A stretch of 64,000 nt of DNA from Paraburkholderia megapolitana. Its GTDB lineage: Bacteria; Pseudomonadota; Gammaproteobacteria; Burkholderiales; Burkholderiaceae. Made by a program: the position numbers and the translations under genes. The stretch covers positions 2,267,001 to 2,331,000 of the forward strand of contig NZ_CP041743.1 of assembly GCF_007556815.1 (NCBI RefSeq), read 5' to 3'. Under the pieces are notes generated by a model. The model made no database searches. It had not been told where the DNA came from and saw only the letters and a list, made by a program, of their open reading frames with translations. Below are positions 1 to 8,056 of the stretch, piece after piece (within the stretch, counting starts at the first letter, position 1; each line of letters opens with the position of its first letter).

Positions 1-373
1 ATGCCGCACCGGTCGAACCACCGATAAACGCCAGGTCCCACAGATGCCGCGTGCGCTTCGCTTTCGCGCGGATCTCGAACGACACGCCACGAAAGATCAG
101 ACACGCGAGCATGAACACGAGCGGCAGATACAGCGCGGACAACACCGTCGAATAGACGATCGGGAACACGGCAAAGAGCCCCGCGCCGCCGAGCACGAGC
201 CAGGTTTCGTTGCCGTCCCAGACCGGTGCGACGGTATTCATCATCAGGTCGCGTTCGCGTTCGTCGGGGAAGAACGGAAACACGATGCCGATGCCCAGAT
301 CGAAGCCGTCGAGCACGACATACATGAAAAGACCGAGCGCGATGATCGCGGCCCAGACTACGGTGACATCCAT
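1..373 (-). CDS. cioB: Cytochrome bd-type quinol oxidase subunit II (CioB/CydB), 3' end outside window
   Basis: This is the smaller membrane subunit of a bd-type terminal oxidase, which with subunit I oxidises quinol and reduces oxygen in the inner membrane. About 124 N-terminal residues are visible, starting MDVTVVWAAIIALGLF, followed by the family hallmark YVVLDGFDLGIG and VWDGNETWLVLGGAGLFAVFP. The ATG is at 371-373 and the gene runs off the left edge of the window. It lies 42 bp downstream of subunit I on the same strand, the usual two-gene operon order. I assign the cyanide-insensitive (Cio) subgroup from the partner subunit, not from this fragment. Family assignment is secure; the C-terminal part cannot be seen. 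Confidence 0.93.
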   Translation of the reverse strand, partial: MDVTVVWAAIIALGLFMYVVLDGFDLGIGIVFPFFPDERERDLMMNTVAPVWDGNETWLVLGGAGLFAVFPIVYSTVLSALYLPLVFMLACLIFRGVSFEIRAKAKRTRHLWDLAFIGGSTGAA

Positions 374-415
374 GGCAATCTCCAGAAACGGTCGGTGTCG
401 GGCTGTGTCGATCGG

Positions 416-1816
416 CTAATCGGCAGCAGACAGCGGGCGGTGCGTAATGTGTGTGTGACGCGTGCTATCGGTGGGAGCGTCGTGTGGCGTGGCGCCGGGC
501 AGCGCAGGACCCGCGCGCATCAGCTTCAGCATGTAGTAGATGCCGGTGCCGAACACGAGGAAGTAGACGACCACGAATGCCATCAGCGAAATGCCGACCT
601 GCTGCGCGGTGAGTGGCGAGACGGCCTGCACCGTACGCATCACGCCGTACACGACCCACGGCTGACGGCCGACCTCGGTGGTGACCCAGCCCGCGAGCAG
701 CGTGACGAAACCGGTTGGCCCCATTGCGACGGTCAGTTTGTGAAACCACTTCGCTTCGAACAGCCGGCCGCGTCGGCGCAATACCCAGGCGATGACGGCA
801 AGCGCGATCATCAGCATGCCGAGGCCGACCATGATGCGAAAACTCCAGAACACGACCGTCGAATTGGGCCGGTCCTGCGGCGGAAATTCCTTCAACCCTC
901 GAATCTCACCGTCCCAGCTATGCGTGAGGATCAGGCTGCCTAGATGCGGAATCGACACTGCGTAGCGCGTCGTCTCCGCCTGCATGTCGGGGATGCCGAA
1001 CAGGTTCAGCGCGGTGCCGCCTTTTTCGGTGTCCCACAGTCCTTCGATCGCGGCGATCTTCGCCGGCTGATATTTGCGTGTATTCAGACCGTGTTGATCG
1101 CCGACCACGGCCTGTAGCGGGGCGAGGACCAGCAACATCCACAGCGCCATCGAAAACATCTTCTTGACCGCCGGATCGCGGCGCCCCTTCAGCAGATGCC
1201 ACGCACCGACCGCGGCCACCACCAGCGCCGCGACGATAAACGCCGCGATCGCCATATGCGCGAGCCGGTACGGGAACGACGGGTTGAAGATGATCTTGAA
1301 CCAGTCGACTGGGACGACGTGGTTGTCGACGATCTTGAAACCCTGCGGCGTTTGCATCCAGCTGTTCGACGCGAGAATCCAGAAGGTCGAGATCAATGTG
1401 CCGATCGCGACCATCAGCGTTGCGCCGAAGTGCGCACGCGGACTCACGCGATGCCAGCCGAACAGCATGATGCCGAGGAAGCCCGCTTCGAGAAAGAATG
1501 CTGTCATGACTTCGTACATCAGCAGCGGACCAGTGACCGGTCCGGCAAACGCCGAGAAGCCCGACCAGTTGGTGCCGAACTCGTAGCTCATCACGACGCC
1601 CGAGACGACACCCATGCCGAAGGCGACTGCGAAGATCTTCGACCAGAACAGACAAAGATCTTTGTAGTACGCCTTGCCGGTGCGCAGCCAGCGCCACTCG
1701 AGAACGGCGATGAAGCTTGCGAGACCGATGCTGAGCGCCGGAAAAACGATGTGGAAGGAGACGGTGAACGCAAACTGGATGCGCGCCAGATCGAAGGCCG
1801 AGATTGCGGTGTTCAT
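416..1816 (-). CDS. cioA: Cytochrome bd-type quinol oxidase subunit I, cyanide-insensitive (CioA) type
   Basis: This is the haem-bearing subunit I of a bd-type oxidase, 466 residues, an inner-membrane protein with many hydrophobic segments. It starts MNTAISAFDLARIQFAFTVS, with the conserved early His in SFHIVFPALSIG (a haem b595 ligand region) and the GRQPWVVYGVMRT motif typical of CioA. E. coli CydA has GRQPWAIGEVLPT at this place. The protein is shorter than E. coli CydA, consistent with the short Q-loop of Cio-type enzymes. Such oxidases give respiration at low oxygen or in the presence of cyanide or sulfide. It is the first gene of the visible operon, with cioB behind it. A purine-rich site before the ATG at 1814-1816 is weak. 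Confidence 0.93.
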   Translation of the reverse strand: MNTAISAFDLARIQFAFTVSFHIVFPALSIGLASFIAVLEWRWLRTGKAYYKDLCLFWSKIFAVAFGMGVVSGVVMSYEFGTNWSGFSAFAGPVTGPLLMYEVMTAFFLEAGFLGIMLFGWHRVSPRAHFGATLMVAIGTLISTFWILASNSWMQTPQGFKIVDNHVVPVDWFKIIFNPSFPYRLAHMAIAAFIVAALVVAAVGAWHLLKGRRDPAVKKMFSMALWMLLVLAPLQAVVGDQHGLNTRKYQPAKIAAIEGLWDTEKGGTALNLFGIPDMQAETTRYAVSIPHLGSLILTHSWDGEIRGLKEFPPQDRPNSTVVFWSFRIMVGLGMLMIALAVIAWVLRRRGRLFEAKWFHKLTVAMGPTGFVTLLAGWVTTEVGRQPWVVYGVMRTVQAVSPLTAQQVGISLMAFVVVYFLVFGTGIYYMLKLMRAGPALPGATPHDAPTDSTRHTHITHRPLSAAD

Positions 1817-2133
1817 ATGCGTGAGACCGGAAACTGACTACGCGCGTCGACCGCTGTCGATGCGCTCTGCGTACTGCAGATGTTGCAAGGGTAGGCGTTT
1901 GTGCTGCGGTGCGCTGTGCGGCGAAAGGACGCGCGGGGTGTTTCGTCTGAGTGACGGATTGGCGCGTAAGCCTTTGATCAGTATTGGAATTTGTGGGGTG
2001 TGTCGTAGCGTGATGAACGCTCGTTTTGTGCGGTGATTACACCCGGAGTGCGGCAATACACCGCGCTGCAGCAGAGGCTTGGGGAAGGGGGCGACGCGAG
2101 TGCGTCGCCGGGAGGTGTAAAGCGATGCGGTGG
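1817..2133. other. Intergenic region upstream of cioA, no gene supported
   Basis: About 317 bp between the tautomerase stop and the cioA start, both on the minus strand. It should contain the cioA promoter. I found no convincing -35/-10 pair and no Anr/Fnr-like TTGAT-N4-ATCAA site. A 104-codon open frame on the minus strand (1838-2152) has no recognisable features and overlaps the tautomerase end. The only clear structure is the stem-loop at 2090-2109. Confidence 0.5.
2090..2109 (-). terminator. GC-rich perfect stem-loop after the tautomerase gene
   Basis: GGCGACGC and GCGTCGCC form an 8-bp perfect stem with a 4-base loop, about 25 bp after the tautomerase stop. There is no T-tract on either side, so it is at best a weak or factor-assisted terminator or a transcript-end stabiliser separating the tautomerase group from cioAB. 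Confidence 0.4.
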
Positions 2134-2322
2134 CTACGCCGGGTCTGACCACAAACGTCCGCCAGTCGCCCAGTTTTCGCGTTTCACATCGGTGAGGATG
2201 ATGTCGACGCTACTCGGCTCGACGCCAAGCGACTCGCAGGTAGCTTTCGTGATCGCTTCGACAAACTGACGTTTTTGCTCGATGCTGCGTCCTTCGAAAA
2301 GCTCGATGTGAAACGTGGGCAT
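2134..2322 (-). CDS. 4-oxalocrotonate tautomerase family protein
   Basis: A 62-residue protein of the tautomerase superfamily, whose small members act as oligomers on keto-enol substrates with an N-terminal proline as base. After removal of Met the protein begins PTFHIELFEGRSIEQKR, so the catalytic Pro1 is present. The following FVEAITKATCESLGVEPSSVDIILTDV matches the family core. It sits 33 bp behind the class II aldolase-like gene on the same strand, so the two are probably co-transcribed and may act on the same oxo-acid. The substrate cannot be read from the sequence. GAAGGAATCG before the ATG is a good ribosome site. Confidence 0.9.
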   Translation of the reverse strand: MPTFHIELFEGRSIEQKRQFVEAITKATCESLGVEPSSVDIILTDVKRENWATGGRLWSDPA

Positions 2323-2355
2323 GACGATTCCTTCTGAAGAAAAAGATGTTTGGGG

Positions 2356-3141
2356 TCAATCGCGAAACGACGGATCGAGCCGGTCGAGCTTGCGCAGTAG
2401 CGCGGGCCATTCGAGTGCGCCTTCTATGGCGCCGCCGTCGAACAGCTGCTCGGCAGTGCGCGCCGCGACCGCTTCCGACGGCAGCACGAGGTCCGCGTGT
2501 TCGGGGGCGCGCGCCTGCGCGAGCAACTGGATTTCACAGGCCTTCACGAGCGTTGCCATCAGCACGTACGCTTCCGCGACCGTGCGTCCGACAGTGAGCG
2601 TGCCGTGATTGCGCAGCAGCATCGCGGGTTTGTCGGCGAGATGCGCAACGAGCCGCTCGCCTTCGGCCGGCGTGAACGCGACGCTTTCGTAGTCGTGATA
2701 CGCGAGCTGCCCGTGAAAACGCAGCGCGTGTTGCGACGCAGGCAGCAAGCCCGCGCGCTGGATCGATACGGCAATACCTGCGGAGTTATGCAGATGCATC
2801 ACGCAGAACGCGTCGGCACGCGCCGCATGAACGGCCGCATGCAAGGCGAAGCCGGTGACGTTCACCGTGTGCTCGCTCGTACCGACGATTTGACCTGCTA
2901 TATCGATCTTCACGAGATTCGACGCGCACACTTCATCGAATGAAAAACCGAACGGGTTGATCAGAAAGTGGCCCGGTTCGCCCGGCACGTTCGCGGAGAT
3001 GTGCGTGTAGATCAGATCGTCCCAGCCGTTGAGCGCGACCAGACGATAGGCGGCGGCGAGATCGGTGCGGGTCCGGTGCTCGGCATCGGTCATCGGACCG
3101 GTCGCGGCGACGCGGCCGGTCGGCGTATGGGTGAACGACAT
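2356..3141 (-). CDS. Class II aldolase/adducin family protein
   Basis: A 261-residue class II aldolase/adducin-fold protein. The metal-binding motifs are visible: the MHLHNSAG segment gives two His and LLRNHGTLTVG gives the third. The motif LINPFGFSFDEVCASNLVKID is a family signature. The position that carries the catalytic Glu in fuculose-phosphate aldolase is here part of NVTGFALHAAVH, as in the adducin-like subgroup, so classical retro-aldol activity is doubtful and a decarboxylase or other lyase role is possible. The ATG at 3139-3141 has GAGGAGACAGAC before it. The tautomerase follows in the same direction. Confidence 0.87.
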   Translation of the reverse strand: MSFTHTPTGRVAATGPMTDAEHRTRTDLAAAYRLVALNGWDDLIYTHISANVPGEPGHFLINPFGFSFDEVCASNLVKIDIAGQIVGTSEHTVNVTGFALHAAVHAARADAFCVMHLHNSAGIAVSIQRAGLLPASQHALRFHGQLAYHDYESVAFTPAEGERLVAHLADKPAMLLRNHGTLTVGRTVAEAYVLMATLVKACEIQLLAQARAPEHADLVLPSEAVAARTAEQLFDGGAIEGALEWPALLRKLDRLDPSFRD

Positions 3142-3201
3142 GTCTGTCTCCTCGTGGGGCGGCGGGTGCGGCCGGGTGTGGCGATATGCGAAGCGCGGTG
3201 C

Positions 3202-4158
3202 CTATCCGGTTGCTCGTGCCTGCGTGACCTGCGGTTCTTCGTGGGACTGCGGGTCTAGCGCAGGCACGCGGCGCAACGTATCGAACGTATGGCGCCGCAA
3301 CCACTGCATGCTCCACGTCGCGAGCACGAACGGCGCGGTCATCGCGGGCCAGCCCCAGCGGATCGCAAGCTGCTGCAGGAGTACCGCTATCGCCAGAGCC
3401 CCGAGCATCGTTGCCACACCGCTGTCGACAAGCGCAAGCGCAGTCAGCGCGCCGTTACATCCTAGCAGGCCGGCATCGAACGACGATAGTGACGCGCCGC
3501 ACAGCAGTTGCGCGCCGCTCGCAAGCGCCGCCCCACTCAGCGCGACGAGAGCGGTGCGCCGCGACGCGGCTGCGATGCCGGCGAACATGAGCAATCCCGG
3601 TAGCGCACCCGACGCGAACGCAATCTGCGCAAGACCGCCGAACACGCCGCGCGCTGCGTCGACTGGAGCCAGCGTGGCGAAGGTCGTGATCGCATGCGTT
3701 GCTGTTGCCGCTGCTGTCGGCGTTGCAACGATGTGATGGAACGGCAGCCAGCTCCACGTGACGATCAGGCATGGGCTCGAATAGCAGCTTAGTCCTCGGG
3801 TGCGCAGCCAGTGCGACCACGGTTCGCCGAGTGCCGCGGTTGCTGTTGCTGCGAGGATCGCGATCGCGACGGCTTCAGCAGGATCGGCGATGAACGAGAA
3901 CGCGGCCAGCGCAGCGAGGGCGCCATTGAAACCGTGCAATCCGGCACGCGTGGCTGCGTCGTCACCACCGACGAGTAGCGCGACGACGTTCGCCGTCACG
4001 GCGCCCATCGCCGCCGCGCACGCAAGCCGCGGCTCGCAGATGAGCAATGCCGCGAGCAGACCGGCGCCGGTCCAGGCGTTCGGCTGCAGGACGATCTGGC
4101 CGACGCTGCGCAACAGCGTGCGCAGCGCAGCGGCTTGCGGGTCGTGGGCGGCGTGCAT
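3202..4158 (-). CDS. Urea transporter (UT family)
   Basis: A 318-residue, strongly hydrophobic protein of the UT family (PF03253), which forms trimeric urea channels in the inner membrane. Family features are LRSVGQIVLQPNAWTG near residues 17-32 and GLHGFNGALAALAAF near 73-87, with a second internal copy of the repeat (LLGCNGALTALAL) late in the protein. No urease, nickel or urea-amidolyase gene is visible nearby, so the urea-using enzyme must be elsewhere. The 60-bp gap to the aldolase-like gene and the same orientation allow co-transcription, but no functional link is evident. Alternative small-amide substrates cannot be excluded. Confidence 0.83.
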   Translation of the reverse strand: MHAAHDPQAAALRTLLRSVGQIVLQPNAWTGAGLLAALLICEPRLACAAAMGAVTANVVALLVGGDDAATRAGLHGFNGALAALAAFSFIADPAEAVAIAILAATATAALGEPWSHWLRTRGLSCYSSPCLIVTWSWLPFHHIVATPTAAATATHAITTFATLAPVDAARGVFGGLAQIAFASGALPGLLMFAGIAAASRRTALVALSGAALASGAQLLCGASLSSFDAGLLGCNGALTALALVDSGVATMLGALAIAVLLQQLAIRWGWPAMTAPFVLATWSMQWLRRHTFDTLRRVPALDPQSHEEPQVTQARATG

Positions 4159-4348
4159 GAAGCGAGTGGTGCAGCAGGATTGGGTGAATCGCGAGGATAG
4201 GGTACGGGGGCGTATTAAGGCATCCTGGTGCGCTGATAGTGGCTATTTGGGTAGACGACGGAGGAGTGACCGGGCGGGCAACCGGCGCGTACATCTGGTC
4301 TGATCGGGCAAAACACGGGCAACGACCAGGTGCGCCTTACGTTCGCGC

Positions 4349-4747
4349 TCACGAAGCGGCCGACGTCTCCTGCAAGTGCCGCCACGTAATGTGTCCCGAC
4401 TCGTCGCACGCCAACACAGCAGTCGATCGTCTGACTGTGCAACTGCCGCTTTCGTCGATCTGCGTCTCACGGTAGCCGACGACCGCACCGTCGCGCCACA
4501 CATCGATGTCGCGCAATTCATCGATCTCGATGCGCAGCCCGGGGCGTTTGCCATGCCCCTGCGAAAACAACCGATCCACTGCTGTGCGGTCGAGCCGTAG
4601 GCCTTGCAACGTAACCATCGAAAAACGTGGCGAGAACCGATTCAGCAGCGCAGCAAGCCGGCCTGCTTCGGCGCGGCCCGACAGCCATTGTTCGATGTCG
4701 ATGTGTGCGTCGACGATTTCCTGGAAGAACGGGTTCGGTGGATTCAT
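4349..4747 (-). CDS. SnoaL/DUF4440-like small protein
   Basis: A 132-residue soluble protein with the NTF2/SnoaL-like pattern: an N-terminal helix (FFQEIVDAHIDIEQWL), a central SPRFSMVTLQG strand and a C-terminal strand ending GHITWRHLQET. Members of this fold serve as small enzymes or binding proteins, and no catalytic residues can be assigned here. It is 15 bp upstream of the MFS transporter end and in the same direction, so it is probably the last gene of that unit. Function unknown. Confidence 0.6.
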   Translation of the reverse strand: MNPPNPFFQEIVDAHIDIEQWLSGRAEAGRLAALLNRFSPRFSMVTLQGLRLDRTAVDRLFSQGHGKRPGLRIEIDELRDIDVWRDGAVVGYRETQIDESGSCTVRRSTAVLACDESGHITWRHLQETSAAS

Positions 4748-4762
4748 GGTGTGAGGGCGCGA

Positions 4763-6142
4763 TTAACGGGAGGCGAGTTGATTAGCGGTGGAACGGTGCG
4801 TTGCGAGCCGCATGACGAGCGGAAGAGGCAGTAGCGTCAGCAACGCGGCAAGCAGAAAGCATTGACGATACGACGTGAGCGCGGCACCGGTCACACCGTG
4901 CGAGAGCAGGAAGTTCAGCGCACTACCGAGCACCGCGACACCGAGGCAGAAGCTCAACTGCCGGTTGATGTTCCACAGTGCGCTCGCGTCGCCCATCCGG
5001 TCGGCGGGCACGTCGAGAAACGCGGCGCTTTGCGATGTGCTCGTACACAGGCTGGCGCCGAATCCCATCGCAACGAACGCAAGTACCGGACCGGCGTCCT
5101 GCACGACGAAAGGTGTGGCGAGCAACGCGATGCCCCCACAGTTGGTCAGCATTCCGCAGACGAACAGCGGCTTCGCCCCCCAGCTTGGAAAGCAGCGGCG
5201 CGTCGTTGTTATCGCAACGAACGACGCAGCGGCCCACGGCACCATGAGTGCGCCAGTCTGCGTTGCGCTCAGGCCAAGTACGTCCTGCAGGTAGAGCGTG
5301 GCAATGAGATTCACGCCGGCGAAAACGCCCGGCACGCATAGGTAGATCACGATGCCGACGCGCAGCAACGGTCGTGCGAGCAGCGTTAGATCGAGCAGCG
5401 GCGCCTTCGAGCGATGCGCATGCCGGACATAAGCGAGAGCCGCGACGAACGCGACGGCAAGCGGCGCGGCGGCCCAGCCAGCCATGCCACGCTGACCGGA
5501 GAAGGTCAGGCCGAGCAGAAGCGAAACGAGCGCAGTCACGCTGATGGCGAGGCCGCGCAGGTCGAGCGCCGGCGAGTGGTCCGATGCGATGTCGGCGGGT
5601 AGCCACGCAAGTGCGAGTCCGCAGGCGAGGGCGGCGAGCGGCAGCATCCCGAAGAAGATCCAGCGCCACGACGTGTGATCGACAATCACGCCGCCGAGCG
5701 CCGGCGACAGCGCAGGCACGAGTAGCGCCACCATCATCACGATCGACGTCAGATGCGCGCGCGCTTCCGACGGGTAGGCGCGATAGGTCATCGCCTGTCC
5801 GACAGGGATCAGCAGCCCGCCGCCCAACCCCTGGATGAGCCGCAAAACAAGTAGCGCGCCGATCGATGGCGCGCTTGCCGCGCCCGCGCTGCCCAGCGCG
5901 AAGATCAGCAGCGATGCCACCAGTACCCGCCGCTCGCCGAAACGACGCGCGAGCCAGATACCGAGCGGGATCACGACCGTCAACCCGAGCATGTACATGT
6001 TGCCCACCCACGCGAGTTGCGCGACCGACGCGCGCAGTTCGCGCTGGAGCGCCGGATACGCGGTGTTGATCACGAACATGTTGGCGAGATCGATGGCGAA
6101 ACCGATCAGGTAGACGACGGCAATTTTCGAACGAGGGGACAT
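4763..6142 (-). CDS. MFS transporter, DHA2-like drug/metabolite exporter
   Basis: A 459-residue major facilitator transporter. The start chosen is ATG 6140-6142 (MSPRSKIAVVYLIGFAID); the longer open frame upstream lacks a ribosome site and overlaps the regulator region. The family motif A region is LARRFGERRVLVASLL near residues 66-80 and motif C-like sequence is VPALSPALGGVIVDH. The TMS content and the AYPALQRELRASVAQLAWVG opening resemble multidrug-type proton antiporters. It is divergent from the LysR gene at 6251, which probably controls it through the shared 108-bp region. The substrate is not predictable. Confidence 0.82.
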   Translation of the reverse strand: MSPRSKIAVVYLIGFAIDLANMFVINTAYPALQRELRASVAQLAWVGNMYMLGLTVVIPLGIWLARRFGERRVLVASLLIFALGSAGAASAPSIGALLVLRLIQGLGGGLLIPVGQAMTYRAYPSEARAHLTSIVMMVALLVPALSPALGGVIVDHTSWRWIFFGMLPLAALACGLALAWLPADIASDHSPALDLRGLAISVTALVSLLLGLTFSGQRGMAGWAAAPLAVAFVAALAYVRHAHRSKAPLLDLTLLARPLLRVGIVIYLCVPGVFAGVNLIATLYLQDVLGLSATQTGALMVPWAAASFVAITTTRRCFPSWGAKPLFVCGMLTNCGGIALLATPFVVQDAGPVLAFVAMGFGASLCTSTSQSAAFLDVPADRMGDASALWNINRQLSFCLGVAVLGSALNFLLSHGVTGAALTSYRQCFLLAALLTLLPLPLVMRLATHRSTANQLASR

Positions 6143-6214
6143 GAACGCAGGAAACCGGATTGGACGGCGTAGTGTAAAGTCCGCGATTCGTCCTGGTAAG
6201 ACGATCAATCTGGC

Positions 6215-6237
6215 TTGACTGGTCAAAAAAAATTGAC
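6215..6237. promoter_or_regulatory. Candidate LysR operator in the MFS/LysR divergent region
   Basis: TTGAC and GTCAA arms separated by TG (6215-6226), followed by another TTGAC at 6233-6237. It lies between the two divergent start codons, as expected for LysR binding and autoregulation. The second TTGACA could equally be a -35 element. Confidence 0.4.
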
Positions 6238-6250
6238 AATAGAGGGCGCC

Positions 6251-7180
6251 ATGGTGAGCTTGAACCGGTTCGACGTATTCCGCGTGGTCGCGGAGACGGG
6301 CTCATTTACGGTCGCCGCGACCTTGCTGAATCAGGCGCGGGCGGCCGTCAGTTTCAACATCAAGCAACTTGAGGCCGAACTCGGCGTCACCCTCCTGACG
6401 CGGACGACGCGCCGCGTCGAAATGACCGACGCTGGAGAGCGCTTTTACAAGCGCTGTTTGCGCGTGCTCGCGGAAGCCGAAGGCGCCATCGAAGAAGCCC
6501 GCGGCGAGCACGGCGGCATGCAAGGTAGCTTGCGCGTGACATCGACGGTCGAATACGGACTGATGGTCATCGCGCCTGCGTTGCACGAATTCATGCAGGT
6601 GCATCCGGGATTGCAGGTCCGTCTGGAGACGCATACGGCGCAGGTCGATCTCGCACGCGAGCGGTTTGATGTGGCGATCCGCCTTGGCCGGCTCGAGCAG
6701 TTCGAGGATTCGCCGTATCGGGGCGTCTGTCTCGACACCTATGAAGTGAGGCCGGTGATGTCGCCGGCACTGCTCGCTGGAACCGGCATGACACGCATCG
6801 AGTCACCTGATGCCTTGGCAGGCCTCGCGAGACTCGGCCATAGCCGGCTGGAGCGCATTGCCGCGTGGACGCTGCAGGACCGCGACGGCCGGCAGCATGT
6901 GTTCCGTCCGCTTGCGAAACCGCGCATCGTGGCCGATAACGCCTCGGTGTTGCGGGCGCTGGCTCTGCGGGGAAGCGGTGTCGCGCTACTGCCGGAATGG
7001 CTCGTGCGCGACGACCTTGCCAGCGGGGCGCTGATCGATGCACTTCCGGACTACCGGTTTCCGAAGCAGGCGGTTTACGCGCTGTATCTTCCGACGCGGC
7101 ATGTGCCGCAGAAGATCCGGGCGTGGGTGGATTTTATGAAGGGGTATGTTCGGGGATTTTCGCAGGCGGAACCGAGCTAG
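6251..7180 (+). CDS. LysR family transcriptional regulator
   Basis: A 309-residue LysR regulator. The ATG at 6251 (MVSLNRFDVFRVVAETGS) is preferred over an upstream TTG-initiated extension, because it places the winged helix-turn-helix at the usual N-terminal position (GSFTVAATLLNQARAAVSFNIKQLEAELG). The rest is a LysR substrate-binding domain of the CrgA/DsdC-like clade. It is divergent from the MFS exporter at 4763-6142, its likely target. The co-inducer is unknown. Confidence 0.9.
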   Translation: MVSLNRFDVFRVVAETGSFTVAATLLNQARAAVSFNIKQLEAELGVTLLTRTTRRVEMTDAGERFYKRCLRVLAEAEGAIEEARGEHGGMQGSLRVTSTVEYGLMVIAPALHEFMQVHPGLQVRLETHTAQVDLARERFDVAIRLGRLEQFEDSPYRGVCLDTYEVRPVMSPALLAGTGMTRIESPDALAGLARLGHSRLERIAAWTLQDRDGRQHVFRPLAKPRIVADNASVLRALALRGSGVALLPEWLVRDDLASGALIDALPDYRFPKQAVYALYLPTRHVPQKIRAWVDFMKGYVRGFSQAEPS

Positions 7181-7225
7181 CGTTGAAGGTGATGCGGTCC
7201 GGCCGGTGCCGTTGCCTACGACTAA

Positions 7226-7549
7226 TCAGAAAGCACCGAACAGACGATCGAGTGCAGCGAGAACCCGGCCCTGTTCGTGTTGGAGCGTTCCGATTGTGGG
7301 TCCTAGTTCACTGGTTCTGATCGCGCCAAGAAATGGCGTTTCCAGTATGAATTTTTCGCCGCCGATTTCGATAATCGGCGCAAGATCCTGCGCGACCTTG
7401 GCCACTGTGTAGTTACCGGTCACGCGTGTCAGCGGGATTACGACCCGCGACATCAGATCTCCCAGATGATCGCTTTGAACATCGAGTACGTACGGAGATT
7501 TCGCCCTGGACCTGGATGACGGATTGTTGTGCAGATCAAATCGGGCCAT
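7226..7549 (-). CDS. ccdB: CcdB family toxin (DNA gyrase poison family)
   Basis: A 107-residue CcdB-like toxin, whose F-plasmid relative poisons DNA gyrase. It begins MARFDLHNNP and contains YVLDVQSDHLGDLMSRVVIPL and the IGGEKFILETPFLGAI core, all typical of the family. The start ATG (7547-7549) overlaps the last base of the ccdA stop, a standard toxin-antitoxin coupling. The C-terminus reads RLFGAF. In F CcdB the last three residues Trp-Gly-Ile are needed for gyrase poisoning, and they are not conserved here, so toxicity or target may differ. The open frame extends further upstream but those codons belong to ccdA. Confidence 0.9.
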   Translation of the reverse strand: MARFDLHNNPSSRSRAKSPYVLDVQSDHLGDLMSRVVIPLTRVTGNYTVAKVAQDLAPIIEIGGEKFILETPFLGAIRTSELGPTIGTLQHEQGRVLAALDRLFGAF

Positions 7550-7830
7550 CAGAACATCCGATGCTCGTCGAGCGGTAGACCATCGTGCTCGATGCGTGCG
7601 TTCATCTCTGCGATGAAACCTGCGTGCTCTGCTGCCCACAAACGCGCCTCGGCTTCATGGACCTCTGCTCGTAGCCCGCGTTCGCTTGCACGTGAGACGT
7701 TGACGTCCAGTTCCTTCGCGCGGTCAAGCAGATCGGACGGCAACGATACATTCGTCGGCTTGCGTGTAGCTTTCCGCGCCGATTGAGACGGGGACAGTTC
7801 TCCCACCTGGCGGATTTGTGCAAAACCCAT
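7549..7830 (-). CDS. ccdA: CcdA family antitoxin
   Basis: A 93-residue antitoxin partner of CcdB. The region KPTNVSLPSDLLDRAKELDVNV is the ribbon-helix-helix DNA-binding domain (roughly residues 25-65), and the acidic tail RLWAAEHAGFIAEMNARIEHDG is the CcdB-binding part. It is about 20 residues longer at the N-terminus than F CcdA. The ATG at 7828-7830 is chosen because GGGAG lies six bases before it; a TTG two codons earlier has no such site. An inverted repeat (7842-7861) just upstream is the probable autoregulatory operator. Confidence 0.9.
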   Translation of the reverse strand: MGFAQIRQVGELSPSQSARKATRKPTNVSLPSDLLDRAKELDVNVSRASERGLRAEVHEAEARLWAAEHAGFIAEMNARIEHDGLPLDEHRMF

Positions 7831-7841
7831 GTTCAACTCCC

Positions 7842-7861
7842 ATGCGCATAATATTGCGCAT
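7842..7861 (-). promoter_or_regulatory. Inverted-repeat operator/promoter of ccdAB
   Basis: ATGCGCA and TGCGCAT arms are perfect inverted repeats around a 6-bp AT core (TAATAT), placed 11 bp before the ccdA start. A TATTAT -10-like element is inside it on the minus strand, so bound CcdA-CcdB complex would block transcription. Confidence 0.65.
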
Positions 7862-8056
7862 AGTATCGCACATCTGGGCCACGATGCGTTGCCGGTCTGC
7901 GATACCGGGCCAGGTTCAACTGCCCCGGGGTGGTGCCGGTTCGGCTAGGCACTCCGCGTGCCCGCCAACGGCCGCGTTACCATGAACCTCCCTGACAAAG
8001 CGGCGCTCGGCGATATCGAATCGGGCGCACGCAGTCCTACCCAAGGAGGCACGGTC

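Noticed and set aside
1838..2152. 104-codon open frame on the minus strand upstream of cioA
   Set aside because: Composition is Arg/Pro/Ser-rich with no domain or ribosome site, and it overlaps the tautomerase end; most likely non-coding.
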